64,000 nt of DNA from an uncultured Muribaculaceae bacterium (GTDB taxonomy: Bacteria; Bacteroidota; Bacteroidia; Bacteroidales; Muribaculaceae): assembly GCA_947632485.1 (NCBI GenBank), contig CANRPJ010000005.1, positions 1 to 64,000 of the forward strand, read 5' to 3'. This document shows, in pieces, positions 7,175 through 15,438 of the stretch. Both the position numbers and the translations under genes were made by a program. The notes under the pieces are model-generated. The model saw only the letters and a list, made by a program, of their open reading frames with translations. It was not told where the DNA came from and did not search any database. Every line of letters begins with the position of its first letter. The stretch's first letter is position 1.

Positions 7175-8860
7175 ATGGCTGACGATAAAAAGATAATATT
7201 CTCGATGGTGGGGGTAAGCAAGGTGATCCCTCCCCAGAGGCAGATTCTGAAGAACATCTACCTCTCTTTCTTCTATGGCGCCAAGATAGGCATTATCGGT
7301 CTTAATGGTTCGGGTAAGTCGACCCTGATGAAGATCATAGCCGGTATCGACAAGAGCTATCAGGGCGAGGTAGTGTTCTCGCCGGGCTATACGGTAGGCT
7401 ATCTGGAGCAGGATCCGAAGCTTGATCCGGAGAAGACGGTGAAGGAGGTGGTGCAGGAAGGTGTGCAGCCGGTGCTCGATCTGCTGAGGGAATTTGACGA
7501 GGTGAATGAGAAGTTCGGTGACCCCGAGGTGCTCGAAGATCCCGATAAGATGGACGCCCTGATGGCGCGTCAGGCTGAGCTTCAGGATAAGCTCGATTCC
7601 TGCGATGCCTGGAACATCGACAACAAGCTTGAGCGCGCTATGGACGCTCTGCGCTGTCCGCCTGACGACCAGAAGATAGCTACGCTGAGCGGTGGCGAAA
7701 GGCGCCGTGTGGCTCTCTGCCGCCTGCTCCTGCAGCAGCCCGACGTGCTTCTTCTCGATGAGCCAACCAACCACCTCGACGCCGAGAGCATCGACTGGCT
7801 GGAGCAGCATCTTCAGCAGTATCCGGGTACGGTAATCGCCGTGACCCACGACCGCTATTTCCTCGATCATGTGGCAGGCTGGATTCTCGAGCTCGACCGC
7901 GGCGAGGGTATACCCTGGAAGGGCAACTACAGCTCCTGGCTCGACCAGAAGACCAAGCGCATGGCACAGGAGGAGAAGCAGGCGAGCAAGCGTCGCAAGA
8001 CTCTCGAGAGAGAGCTCGAATGGGTGCGCATGGCTCCGAAGGCGCGTCAGGCCAAGGGCAAGGCGCGACTGGCAAGCTACGACAGGCTGCTCAATGCCGA
8101 CCAGAAGGAGCGCGAGGAGAAGCTGGAGATTTTCATTCCCAACGGCCCGCGCTTAGGCAATAAGGTGATCGAGGCCAAGGGGCTGGCCAAGGCCTACGGC
8201 GACAAGGCTCTCTTTACCGACCTCAATTTCATGCTTCCGCCTAACGGTATAGTAGGAGTGATCGGCCCGAACGGTGCCGGTAAGACCACTCTTTTCCGCC
8301 TCATAATGGGTCAGGAGAAGGCTGATCGCGGCGAGTTTGAGGTAGGCGAGACGGTGAAAATAGCCTACGTGGATCAGACGCATAAGGATCTGGGGCCTGA
8401 AAAGACGGTATATGAGGTGATTTCGCAGGGTGTGGAGACCTTCCGCCTGGGAGGCAGAGATATGAACGCCAGAGCCTATCTCTCGAAATTTAATTTTATG
8501 GGTGCGGATCAGGAGAAGAAAATCGGTGTGCTTTCCGGCGGAGAGCGCAATCGCCTGCATCTCGCCATGGCGCTCAAGGAGGAAGGCAATGTGCTGCTTC
8601 TCGACGAGCCCACGAATGATATCGACGTGAATACGCTGCGTGCTCTCGAAGAGGGTCTGGAGAATTTTGCCGGTTGCGCGGTAGTAGTGAGCCACGACCG
8701 ATGGTTTCTTGACCGAATTGCAACCCATATCCTTGCTTTTGAGGGAGATAGTCAGGTCACCTTCTTCGAAGGCTCCTATTCCGACTATGAGGAATACCGC
8801 AAGAAGCGCGATGGCAACGATGCACCGCACCGGATACGCTACCGTAAGCTCACCGAATAG
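7175..8860 (+). CDS. ettA: EttA-type ABC-F translation factor
   Basis: A 561-residue ABC-F protein with two ATPase domains and no membrane segments. The first domain has Walker A GLNGSGKST, signature LSGGERRR and Walker B LLLDEPTNHLD. The second has GPNGAGKTT, LSGGERNR and LLLDEPTNDID. The N-terminal FSMVGVSKVIPPQRQIL and the overall length fit EttA, the factor that binds the ribosomal E site and gates entry into elongation according to energy state. The linker between the domains is rich in charged residues, as in the P-site tRNA interaction motif. It lies 13 bp after def and 26 bp before the AspT-like gene, probably one operon. Confidence 0.93.
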   Translation: MADDKKIIFSMVGVSKVIPPQRQILKNIYLSFFYGAKIGIIGLNGSGKSTLMKIIAGIDKSYQGEVVFSPGYTVGYLEQDPKLDPEKTVKEVVQEGVQPVLDLLREFDEVNEKFGDPEVLEDPDKMDALMARQAELQDKLDSCDAWNIDNKLERAMDALRCPPDDQKIATLSGGERRRVALCRLLLQQPDVLLLDEPTNHLDAESIDWLEQHLQQYPGTVIAVTHDRYFLDHVAGWILELDRGEGIPWKGNYSSWLDQKTKRMAQEEKQASKRRKTLERELEWVRMAPKARQAKGKARLASYDRLLNADQKEREEKLEIFIPNGPRLGNKVIEAKGLAKAYGDKALFTDLNFMLPPNGIVGVIGPNGAGKTTLFRLIMGQEKADRGEFEVGETVKIAYVDQTHKDLGPEKTVYEVISQGVETFRLGGRDMNARAYLSKFNFMGADQEKKIGVLSGGERNRLHLAMALKEEGNVLLLDEPTNDIDVNTLRALEEGLENFAGCAVVVSHDRWFLDRIATHILAFEGDSQVTFFEGSYSDYEEYRKKRDGNDAPHRIRYRKLTE

Positions 8861-8886
8861 TTGAAACTGAAATCCAAACGCTCCTG

Positions 8887-10578
8887 ATGGAATGGATTAT
8901 TGAACTTCTGAAACCGGGTGCCACCTCGCTGGCGAGTACGATCCTGCTTTATTCGTTCGTGATATTCGCGGGTATCTACCTCGGCAAGGTGAAGGTTCTC
9001 GGCGTGTCGCTCGGAGTCACCTTCGTGCTTTTTGTGGGGATTCTGATGGGGCATCTTGGCTATATAGTGGAGACCAACACGCTGCATTTCCTGCGTGAGT
9101 TCGGTCTGATCCTCTTCATTTTCTCGATAGGTATGCAGGTGGGCCCTGGCTTCTTCTCCTCTTTCCGCGAAGGGGGAGTGAGGCTCAATGGCCTGGCGAT
9201 GCTCGGCATTGCCCTCAATGTGGGTATCATGCTGGCTATCTATTATATACAGGGTGGTTCCGATGGAGCTACCTCGATAAATCAGATGGTAGGCATAATG
9301 AGCGGCGCTGTAACCAATACACCCGGTCTGGGCGCCGCGCAGCAGACCGCTCTTCAGGTGAATCCTGATGCCTACGGAGCCTCGGAGGCTATGTCGATGG
9401 GCTATGCGGCTGCTTATCCGCTCGGTGTGATCGGCATTATACTGACCATGATAGTGCTGAAAAAGGTGTTTAAGATTGATGTGCAGAAGGAGATCGATGC
9501 TGTAGAAGATGACCAGAAGGCTTCGCAGCTCGCGCCTCACATGCTCTCGCTGAAGGTGACCAACGATTTGATCGCAGGCCTGACGGTGAAGAAGCTCCAT
9601 ACGCTGATTTCGGCTAACTTCGTGGTGTCGCGTATTCAGAATCCTGCCGGGGAGATAATCGTGCCTTCGGCCGATTCCGAGATACTGAAAGATGATCTGC
9701 TGCTGATAGTATGCTCGGCGCAAGATGAGGAGACCTTTACCCGCTTCATAGGTCCTTCAGTAGAAAAGGACTGGAACGCTGAGCGCGGGCCGGTTACGAT
9801 GCGTCGCATATTGGTTTCGAAGTCGGAATACAATGGAGTGAAGATAGGCTCTCTGCGTCTCCGCACGGGATATAAGCTGAACGTGACGCGAGTGACGCGC
9901 AACGGACTGGATCTGCTTGCTGCCGCCAACCTCCGGCTTCAGATGGGCGACAGGCTGACAGTAGTGGGTACGCCGGGCGATATCGAGCGCCTTGCCAACA
10001 GGCTCGGCAATTCGGTGAAAGGTCTTGACCACCCGCATCTTGTCACAATGTTTATAGGTATCTTCTTAGGCATAGTGGTGGGCAGCATACCGCTTCAGTT
10101 CCCCGGCCTCTCGGTGCCGATGAAGCTTGGTCTTGCCGGCGGTCCGCTGGTCGTGGCAATCCTTATCAGCGCCTTTGGCCCGAAGTTTCATCTGGTCACA
10201 TATACGAGCACGTCGGCCAATCTGCTACTGCGCGAGATCGGCCTGTGTCTCTTCCTGACATCTGTGGGCATAGCTGCAGGTCAGGGATTTGTAGCTACGG
10301 TGTTTAATGCCGTGGGAGCCATGTGGGTGCTCTATGGGTTTATAATCACGGTAGTGCCTCTGCTCGTGATCGGTATAATCGCGAAGGTGAAGTATAAGAC
10401 CAATTATCTTGCCATAATAGGCTTGCTGAGTGGCGACTATACTGATCCGCCGGCACTGGCTTACGCCGGCAAGGTTGCGGGGAATGATGCTCCGGCAGTG
10501 GCCTATTCCACCGTGTATCCGCTGACGATGTTCATGCGTGTGATCGCGGCGCAGGTGGTGATCCTGTGCTTTATGTAG
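8887..10578 (+). CDS. AspT/YidE-family transporter with two RCK_C domains
   Basis: A 563-residue inner-membrane protein of the aspartate:alanine exchanger/YidE-YbjL family. Two membrane halves (about 10-200 and 385-563) flank a soluble middle with two TrkA-C/RCK_C-type domains (about 210-285 and 300-370; the second contains ILVSKSEYNGVKIGSLRL). Both halves carry matched glycine-rich motifs, TNTPGLGAAQQ near 140 and GDYTDPPALAY near 520. The substrate is unknown; characterised relatives exchange small carboxylates or amino acids, so a dicarboxylate or amino acid is a fair guess. It is the last gene before a strong bidirectional terminator. Confidence 0.85.
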   Translation: MEWIIELLKPGATSLASTILLYSFVIFAGIYLGKVKVLGVSLGVTFVLFVGILMGHLGYIVETNTLHFLREFGLILFIFSIGMQVGPGFFSSFREGGVRLNGLAMLGIALNVGIMLAIYYIQGGSDGATSINQMVGIMSGAVTNTPGLGAAQQTALQVNPDAYGASEAMSMGYAAAYPLGVIGIILTMIVLKKVFKIDVQKEIDAVEDDQKASQLAPHMLSLKVTNDLIAGLTVKKLHTLISANFVVSRIQNPAGEIIVPSADSEILKDDLLLIVCSAQDEETFTRFIGPSVEKDWNAERGPVTMRRILVSKSEYNGVKIGSLRLRTGYKLNVTRVTRNGLDLLAAANLRLQMGDRLTVVGTPGDIERLANRLGNSVKGLDHPHLVTMFIGIFLGIVVGSIPLQFPGLSVPMKLGLAGGPLVVAILISAFGPKFHLVTYTSTSANLLLREIGLCLFLTSVGIAAGQGFVATVFNAVGAMWVLYGFIITVVPLLVIGIIAKVKYKTNYLAIIGLLSGDYTDPPALAYAGKVAGNDAPAVAYSTVYPLTMFMRVIAAQVVILCFM

Positions 10579-10596
10579 AAGAAATCAAGTAAGGAA

Positions 10597-10641
10597 TAAA
10601 AAAAGAGATCCCGGGTCATCGTCATGATCCGGGATTCTTTT
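10597..10641. terminator. bidirectional intrinsic terminator between transporter and rpmE2
   Basis: A 12-bp stem, ATCCCGGGTCAT paired with ATGATCCGGGAT (one G-U), with a 4-nt loop. It is flanked by an A-run on the left and TTCTTTT on the right, so it can end transcripts from both the plus-strand transporter and the minus-strand rpmE2. Confidence 0.85.
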
Positions 10642-10663
10642 AGTCCGAATTTGCGGGCTATTC

Positions 10664-10915
10664 TTACTTCTTGCGAGCACCGTAGCGGCTGCGGAATTTG
10701 TCGACGCGACCAGCGGTATCGACGAGTTTCTGCTTGCCGGTGAAGAAGGGGTGGCTCGAGCTGGTGATTTCAAGCTTCACCAGAGGATATTCCTTACCAT
10801 CAACTTCAATGGTCTCTTTGGAGGCCACGGTGGAACGGGTGATGAAGATTTCCTCGTTTGACATATCCTTGAACACTACTTCACGGTAGTTGGAAGGATG
10901 AATCTCTTTTTTCAT
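10664..10915 (-). CDS. rpmE2: 50S ribosomal protein L31 type B
   Basis: An 83-residue L31 of the type B (YkgM-like) form, beginning [17 protein letters not shown], with [10 protein letters not shown] and a basic DKFRSRYG end. It contains no cysteines, so it is the zinc-free paralogue, part of the large ribosomal subunit near the central protuberance. It has its own promoter (10981-10988) and a short leader carrying a hairpin that could serve control. It shares a bidirectional terminator with the convergent transporter gene. Confidence 0.95.
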   Translation of the reverse strand: MKKEIHPSNYREVVFKDMSNEEIFITRSTVASKETIEVDGKEYPLVKLEITSSSHPFFTGKQKLVDTAGRVDKFRSRYGARKK

Positions 10916-10948
10916 TTTAATTTTCTGCAGTTAAATTAGTTGTTGTTC

Positions 10949-10971
10949 TCAGCAGGTCGCGATCCCGCTGA
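10949..10971 (-). promoter_or_regulatory. 5'-leader hairpin of rpmE2
   Basis: In the RNA the leader folds as TCAGCGGG, loop ATCGCGA, CCTGCTGA: an 8-bp stem with one G-U pair and a 7-nt loop that contains the self-complementary TCGCGA. It begins a few bases after the expected transcription start and ends about 33 bases before the start codon. It could be a ribosomal-protein autoregulatory element or simply a stabiliser. Confidence 0.5.
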
Positions 10972-10980
10972 ATGGCGGTG

Positions 10981-10988
10981 CAAAGTTA
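10981..10988 (-). promoter_or_regulatory. -7 box of rpmE2 promoter
   Basis: TAACTTTG on the minus strand, a perfect match to TAnnTTTG, about 65 bp upstream of the rpmE2 start. A TTTG lies upstream but at a spacing shorter than usual. Confidence 0.6.
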
Positions 10989-11011
10989 GCAATTTTTCGC
11001 CAAACAGAAAA

Positions 11012-11815
11012 TCAATATACGAGTTTGCGCGTATTAATATCGCCTCCAGATGAAGAAGAGCGGTTAAGTCTTGTAGCTTTTCCCTCCAGGGTGATGTCTC
11101 CTCCAGATGATGCATCGGCATTGATATTAACGGTTTCAATACCGGTTATATCGATATCTGCGCCCGATGAGGCATTGGCATTGATAGTGCTTTTGCATTT
11201 CACTGCCTTCACATCGATATCGGCTCCTGAAGAGGCGGTGGCGTTGAGCGATGAGGAGAGCAGACGGTCTACGTCGATATCGGCTCCTGAGCTTGCCGTG
11301 AGATTAACATTGGTTCCCGTCAGGAACACGGCATGGATATCTCCCGACGATGAGGCATCGATATTGATAGTGCCAGCGCGTCCGGTGCTCAATTTAATGT
11401 CACCTCCACTTGAGGCAGCGAGATTAAGGGGTTTTGAACCGGTGTTGATCTCGGTGAGGATATTAATGTCGGAGCCAGCCGAAGCGTTGAAGCTATTTAC
11501 GGAGGGCGCTACTACGGTAATTTTCACCTTATCGGTGTTGCGGAACCGGTTGTTGAAGCGGTTGTGTTGAGTCTTAGGCTTAACGTAGAGCCGCTTGTCT
11601 CTGACAGTCACTTCCACCTCATTGATAAGGTTAGCTGGCGCCACTATCCTTATAGCTTTCTGCGAGCCAACGGAATAGTCAACGTCGAAAACCGAAGAGT
11701 AGATGCCGGTGAATGAGCCGACGCTGACGGTTCTTGACTGCATCTTCTGCGCTGTAGCATCGGTGCCGGTAAGAATGGCAACCAAAGCTGTGAGGGTAAT
11801 GAATAATGTCTTCAT
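11012..11815 (-). CDS. secreted GIN-domain (DUF2807) protein
   Basis: A 267-residue exported protein with a signal peptide (MKTLFITLTALVAILTG then ATAQ) and one DUF2807/GIN domain predicted to form a right-handed beta-helix. The motif SSG[AG]DI recurs about every 20 residues through the second half (for example ASSGADIDV), as expected for ladder positions in a beta-helix. The last of three tandem GIN genes read from 15294 downward, it starts 5 bp after the stop of the 807-residue paralogue. GIN proteins are thought to be periplasmic or surface adhesin-like proteins, but a precise role is not known. Confidence 0.85.
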   Translation of the reverse strand: MKTLFITLTALVAILTGTDATAQKMQSRTVSVGSFTGIYSSVFDVDYSVGSQKAIRIVAPANLINEVEVTVRDKRLYVKPKTQHNRFNNRFRNTDKVKITVVAPSVNSFNASAGSDINILTEINTGSKPLNLAASSGGDIKLSTGRAGTINIDASSSGDIHAVFLTGTNVNLTASSGADIDVDRLLSSSLNATASSGADIDVKAVKCKSTINANASSGADIDITGIETVNINADASSGGDITLEGKATRLNRSSSSGGDINTRKLVY

Positions 11816-11820
11816 AAGTT

Positions 11821-14244
11821 TCAGGGTACTAAGTCGTCTTCAGTATATTCTTTTTTAGCTTTCTTTGTGGTCTTGCTCTTAGCAGGAGTTTTAGTTTCGA
11901 TCAGGTCGGTATCGAGTCCGCTATTGCTAAGGGCGCGTTTAATCTGTTCGTCGGTGAGTCCGAGGTCTTTGAGTGCTTTTACAGCATCAGCCACTTTCTC
12001 CTTTTCGGTCTTGGGTCGGTCGGAGTCGGTAGCTGATGAGCGGATAATGATATCTTCATCGTCATCGAGATCGGAATCAAAGTTGTAATTGTAGTAATTA
12101 CGGTTGGCGTTATTATATACTCTGTTATTGCGGGTATTGGAGGTGATGCCGTTTTTCACTTCCAGATTATTGATGTCGATGCGCCCTTTGCTGTCGTAGC
12201 CATAATAGTCGCTGTTGGAGAGTACGCCTTGGTTGATGGTGAGGTGATTGCACTTACCGGCAAGATTGATAGTGCTTACTGAGCTGGCGCTAGCGATGAT
12301 ATCGCCGGCCTGAATTCCGCTCAGAGTGGCTTTGGCAGCAGATGAGGCAATAACCTGGAGTTCATCAGCTATGATCTGGCTTCCGCTTACACTACATCCG
12401 GAGCTGAGATTGGCAACGCACATAGGTGCTTTTAAGTTACCTAAATTGCCATTGACTCCTGAGGAGAAGTCGAAAACAGCCTTAGTCTTAGCATCAATAT
12501 TTTGCGCCGAGAAATTGCAACCGGAAGAGAGGTCGACGTAGACGTTACCCGATGCTTTCAGTACGGGTAGGCTGATGCGGCTACCGGAAGATAGATCTAT
12601 TAGAATATCGGAGGCAGCGACGGAGCTGGCTTTGAAAGTGCTTCCGCTGCTCATGTCGAGATTAAAGTTGCCGCTGATGGAATAATCATCGGTAAAGGTG
12701 AGCGTGCAACCAGAGCTGAAGTCGAAGGAGGCGACGTCAGGAGCCTGCACGGTAACTACGAATTCATCTTTCCAAGAATTTCCCTTCACCTTCTCGATAT
12801 TGAGGGTGGTGCCTTCCATGTAGACACTGATATCATTTTTCCTGCTTTCAGGAGTAGTGATCTCAACAGGTTTGAGCGGGCCTTGACGATAGTTGACGGA
12901 AATGCCGCTGCTGGCCTTGATTTCCTTAATCGTACCGGTCTTCAGGGTAGAGGTCTGTCGTTTTTCGTTTTTGGTTGCATACTCATTCCAACTTTGAGAT
13001 CCGTAATTCACGGTGCCGTTTTCAGCACTAAATGGGAGTGAAAGACCTTTATTTGATGTTTTGGATCGGGTGGTAGCAGTACTTTTTGATCGTTTTCCAG
13101 AAGCCGATAAATTAGCAGAATATTTTTCAAGCGCTGTATTGGCTAGTTTTTTGTATTTCTCTGCTTCTTTATCGTAGTATTTTGCCGAATTCAAATAGCT
13201 TTTTACATATCCATTATACTGGTCACTGCCAGAATTGGAATAGTAATCAGCCCAATTTCTGTAATAATCTGCTGCCCATTTATAATAATCGGCGTAATAT
13301 TGATAATAATCAGCGTAGTTATCAAAATCGTAATCAGAAGAAGATGGCGCAGGACCTGTATTTACAGTGCGATCCGAATTTTTAATAATAGAATTGTGTT
13401 CAAGTTTAGAGCTGTTAATTGAGCCTCTGTTGCCATATAGAATCAATTGGTCGGTCTTGCCTGCCAGGTTGATGTCGCAGCCGTAGGCTCCTCTGGCGTC
13501 GACGAGTTCTGCGTTGATTCCGTTGAGGCCAATGGTGGCGTTTGTACTACCGCTGATGGTTAGGTATTTGGAACTAATATTCTTGCGGATATCGAAATGG
13601 TCGGTGGGGCCGAATTTGAGGTTAGCGTTGGAGGCGCTGACACTGGTAATGGTAGTGTTACCGGAAGGGCCGCTGGTGAAATCGAAAACGCCTTTGGCTA
13701 CAATGTCGTTGACGGTCATTTTGGATCCAACGGTGTTTTCGAGTGCGAGGTCGCCCTCAGACTTAAGATCTGTAACAGAGGTGGTAGATCCTACAGTGTT
13801 TTTGAGAGTAATGCTGGAGGCACTGAGCGAATTGGCATGGAAACTCGAGCCGACAGAGATGTCGATATTAAGCGGGCTGCTTACGGAATAGCTTGAGTTT
13901 TCGATCGTGATGCTACTGCCTACAGTAGCCTTAAAACTAGTCACTTCAGGAGCAGTAACCCATACGCTTAGAGTTTCAGAATTGGAGCCGTTGTTTGTAT
14001 ATGTTTTTGCATTGTTTACGATAGAGAGAAGTCCGGACTGAGTAGTGACATCTACTTCGGAGAAGATATCGCGATCGGCTTCCAGCCGCACCTGTGTGGT
14101 GGTGCCTTTAGTGAAATGAAGCTTTACTCCAGTTGATACTGAGATCTTACTTATCTTGCCCGGATTGATAGTCTTAGTGGCCGCCGAAGCCGCGAGCGAG
14201 GAGCTCAGCAGGGCGAGAAGAAGGATAAAGATTGACTTTTTCAT
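11821..14244 (-). CDS. large two-domain GIN (DUF2807) protein with aromatic heptad linker
   Basis: An 807-residue exported protein: signal peptide (1-22), first GIN domain (about 25-280), an Asp/Tyr-rich linker (about 300-400), second GIN domain (about 440-680) and a charged, Lys-rich tail. The two halves use different ladder motifs, VGSS/VGST/VGSK in the first and SSGC/SSGS in the second, so they look like separate domains rather than a recent copy. The linker holds four exact-register heptads of the form xADYYxx at 310-337. The tail has a short helical motif (LTDEQIKRAL) before a basic stretch. It lies 21 bp after the upstream paralogue in the same operon. Confidence 0.85.
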   Translation of the reverse strand: MKKSIFILLLALLSSSLAASAATKTINPGKISKISVSTGVKLHFTKGTTTQVRLEADRDIFSEVDVTTQSGLLSIVNNAKTYTNNGSNSETLSVWVTAPEVTSFKATVGSSITIENSSYSVSSPLNIDISVGSSFHANSLSASSITLKNTVGSTTSVTDLKSEGDLALENTVGSKMTVNDIVAKGVFDFTSGPSGNTTITSVSASNANLKFGPTDHFDIRKNISSKYLTISGSTNATIGLNGINAELVDARGAYGCDINLAGKTDQLILYGNRGSINSSKLEHNSIIKNSDRTVNTGPAPSSSDYDFDNYADYYQYYADYYKWAADYYRNWADYYSNSGSDQYNGYVKSYLNSAKYYDKEAEKYKKLANTALEKYSANLSASGKRSKSTATTRSKTSNKGLSLPFSAENGTVNYGSQSWNEYATKNEKRQTSTLKTGTIKEIKASSGISVNYRQGPLKPVEITTPESRKNDISVYMEGTTLNIEKVKGNSWKDEFVVTVQAPDVASFDFSSGCTLTFTDDYSISGNFNLDMSSGSTFKASSVAASDILIDLSSGSRISLPVLKASGNVYVDLSSGCNFSAQNIDAKTKAVFDFSSGVNGNLGNLKAPMCVANLSSGCSVSGSQIIADELQVIASSAAKATLSGIQAGDIIASASSVSTINLAGKCNHLTINQGVLSNSDYYGYDSKGRIDINNLEVKNGITSNTRNNRVYNNANRNYYNYNFDSDLDDDEDIIIRSSATDSDRPKTEKEKVADAVKALKDLGLTDEQIKRALSNSGLDTDLIETKTPAKSKTTKKAKKEYTEDDLVP
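13234..13317 (-). repeat. four ADYY heptad repeats in GIN protein linker
   Basis: Residues 310-337 read YADYYQY, YADYYKW, AADYYRN, WADYYSN: four 7-residue units with Asp-Tyr-Tyr fixed. A 7-residue period suggests an aromatic-faced helix rather than beta structure, and it joins two beta-helical domains. The DNA repeat is imperfect, so the protein pattern is conserved more than the codons. Confidence 0.8.
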
Positions 14245-14265
14245 AAGGAAAGAATTTAATTTTTT

Positions 14266-15294
14266 TCAATTTTCGAGAGAGTCTCCAATGTGAAACTCGC
14301 TTTGTGAAATCTGGCCGTTTTTGGAGGTTACGGCGCCGAAGTCGGCATGACCGGTGAGCACGATCTGGCCGGAATCGGTTGTAGCCATTACGCTTTCGGC
14401 ATCGATGTTGCTCAGACTGATGCTGCTCCCGGAGGCACCGGAGATGGTGATGGCGCGGTTGGCACAATCAGCTACGGTAGCTTCACCGTTGACGCCAACA
14501 CTAAGCAAAAGGGAAGGTCCACTCGTGAATCCGGCGCGGAAGATGGCATCTTCAGAGACCTTGATATTGACGGGTTCCGTAGCAAACCATTTCTGCACAT
14601 TCAGCTTGGAAGAGTTTTGGAGATTCATTGTAACTAAGCCAGAAATCACATCGTCTTCCACGGTGAGGTTAGAGTCATGAGCCAGTCGGGCCACAAAGGA
14701 TTTGCCAGCCTTGACCTCTCCGACGTTGATGATATCGAAGCCTTCGGAGGAGAGGTTGAAGTCGCCGTAGGTATTGACGCGCCCCATCCTGATTCCATTG
14801 AATGAGTCAGTTTTCACCAACACGCTGGAGGCAGTGATATCGCCGAACACCCCTACCGCATAGGCTCCTCCAACAAACATGAAAGGCGTATGAAGATCGA
14901 TAGCGCCGGTGCAGACCAGCTTGGACCAGGCTCCGATACGGAAGGTGCTCACTTCGGGAGCAGATACGGTTACGTTGATGTAGGCCTCCTCTCGGCTTGG
15001 AAACTTTACTCCGTCGATCTCCACCTCTCCCTGCTGAGAGGCTTCGCCTTCAGGAGCCTTACGGCGGATCTGCAGCATTCCGCCTGTAACCTTAGCGTCG
15101 ATGGTAGCCATGGCATAGTCGCTTCCCGTAATCACAATCGGCTGAACCGGACCGACCACATACTGGATACTTACCGCCTCCGTAGCCACAATAGCAGTGA
15201 CGGGCGCAGCAGGGAGCATGCGGGTGGCTCCAAGGGCTGAGGAGATGCAAGCGCTGAGGGCGATAATTGAAAGTATGAGTCGATTCGATTTCAT
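14266..15294 (-). CDS. secreted GIN-domain (DUF2807) protein, first of three
   Basis: A 342-residue exported protein with a signal peptide (MKSNRLILSIIALSACISSALG) and a DUF2807-like domain. It is the first gene of the three-gene GIN operon, and its start lies downstream of an ECF-sigma-like promoter. The SSG ladder motif is weaker here than in its two paralogues (GASGSSISLS and SVGVNGEAT are the closest), so it is the most diverged copy. A cysteine in the signal region (LSACISS) could be read as a lipobox, but the residues around it fit a normal signal peptide better. Its role at the envelope is unknown. Confidence 0.78.
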   Translation of the reverse strand: MKSNRLILSIIALSACISSALGATRMLPAAPVTAIVATEAVSIQYVVGPVQPIVITGSDYAMATIDAKVTGGMLQIRRKAPEGEASQQGEVEIDGVKFPSREEAYINVTVSAPEVSTFRIGAWSKLVCTGAIDLHTPFMFVGGAYAVGVFGDITASSVLVKTDSFNGIRMGRVNTYGDFNLSSEGFDIINVGEVKAGKSFVARLAHDSNLTVEDDVISGLVTMNLQNSSKLNVQKWFATEPVNIKVSEDAIFRAGFTSGPSLLLSVGVNGEATVADCANRAITISGASGSSISLSNIDAESVMATTDSGQIVLTGHADFGAVTSKNGQISQSEFHIGDSLEN

Positions 15295-15320
15295 CGGTTT
15301 CTTTTGCTCTTTATAATAAT

Positions 15321-15346
15321 GACGGAAAAAGTGCCGTTTTGTGACA
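15321..15346 (-). promoter_or_regulatory. ECF-sigma-like promoter of the GIN operon
   Basis: On the minus strand TGTCAC (15346-15341) and CGTC (15324-15321) are separated by exactly 16 bp, the layout of ECF sigma promoters (AAC-like -35, CGTC -10). The box lies 26 bp upstream of the first GIN gene. No TAnnTTTG box is seen here. Confidence 0.5.
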
Positions 15347-15373
15347 CCCGGATTGAAAAAATTTTTTCAAAAA

Positions 15374-15406
15374 AGTAAAAAGAAGGGCACCAGACAGCGC
15401 CCTTCT
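15374..15406 (-). terminator. intrinsic terminator after oadA-like gene
   Basis: AGAAGGGC and GCCCTTCT pair across a 10-nt loop. Read on the minus strand, the stem is followed by a long T-run. It lies 32 bp past the stop of the carboxylase gene. Confidence 0.75.
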
Positions 15407-15438
15407 TTATGTTCTTTCCTTATATTCAGGTATTTAGA

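Noticed and set aside
11040-11480. Evenly spaced repeats (for example GATATCGGCTCCTGA) that suggest a CRISPR-like array
   Set aside because: They lie in frame within the GIN protein gene and encode the SSG-D-I ladder; repeat units are imperfect, codon-like and have no conserved spacer length.
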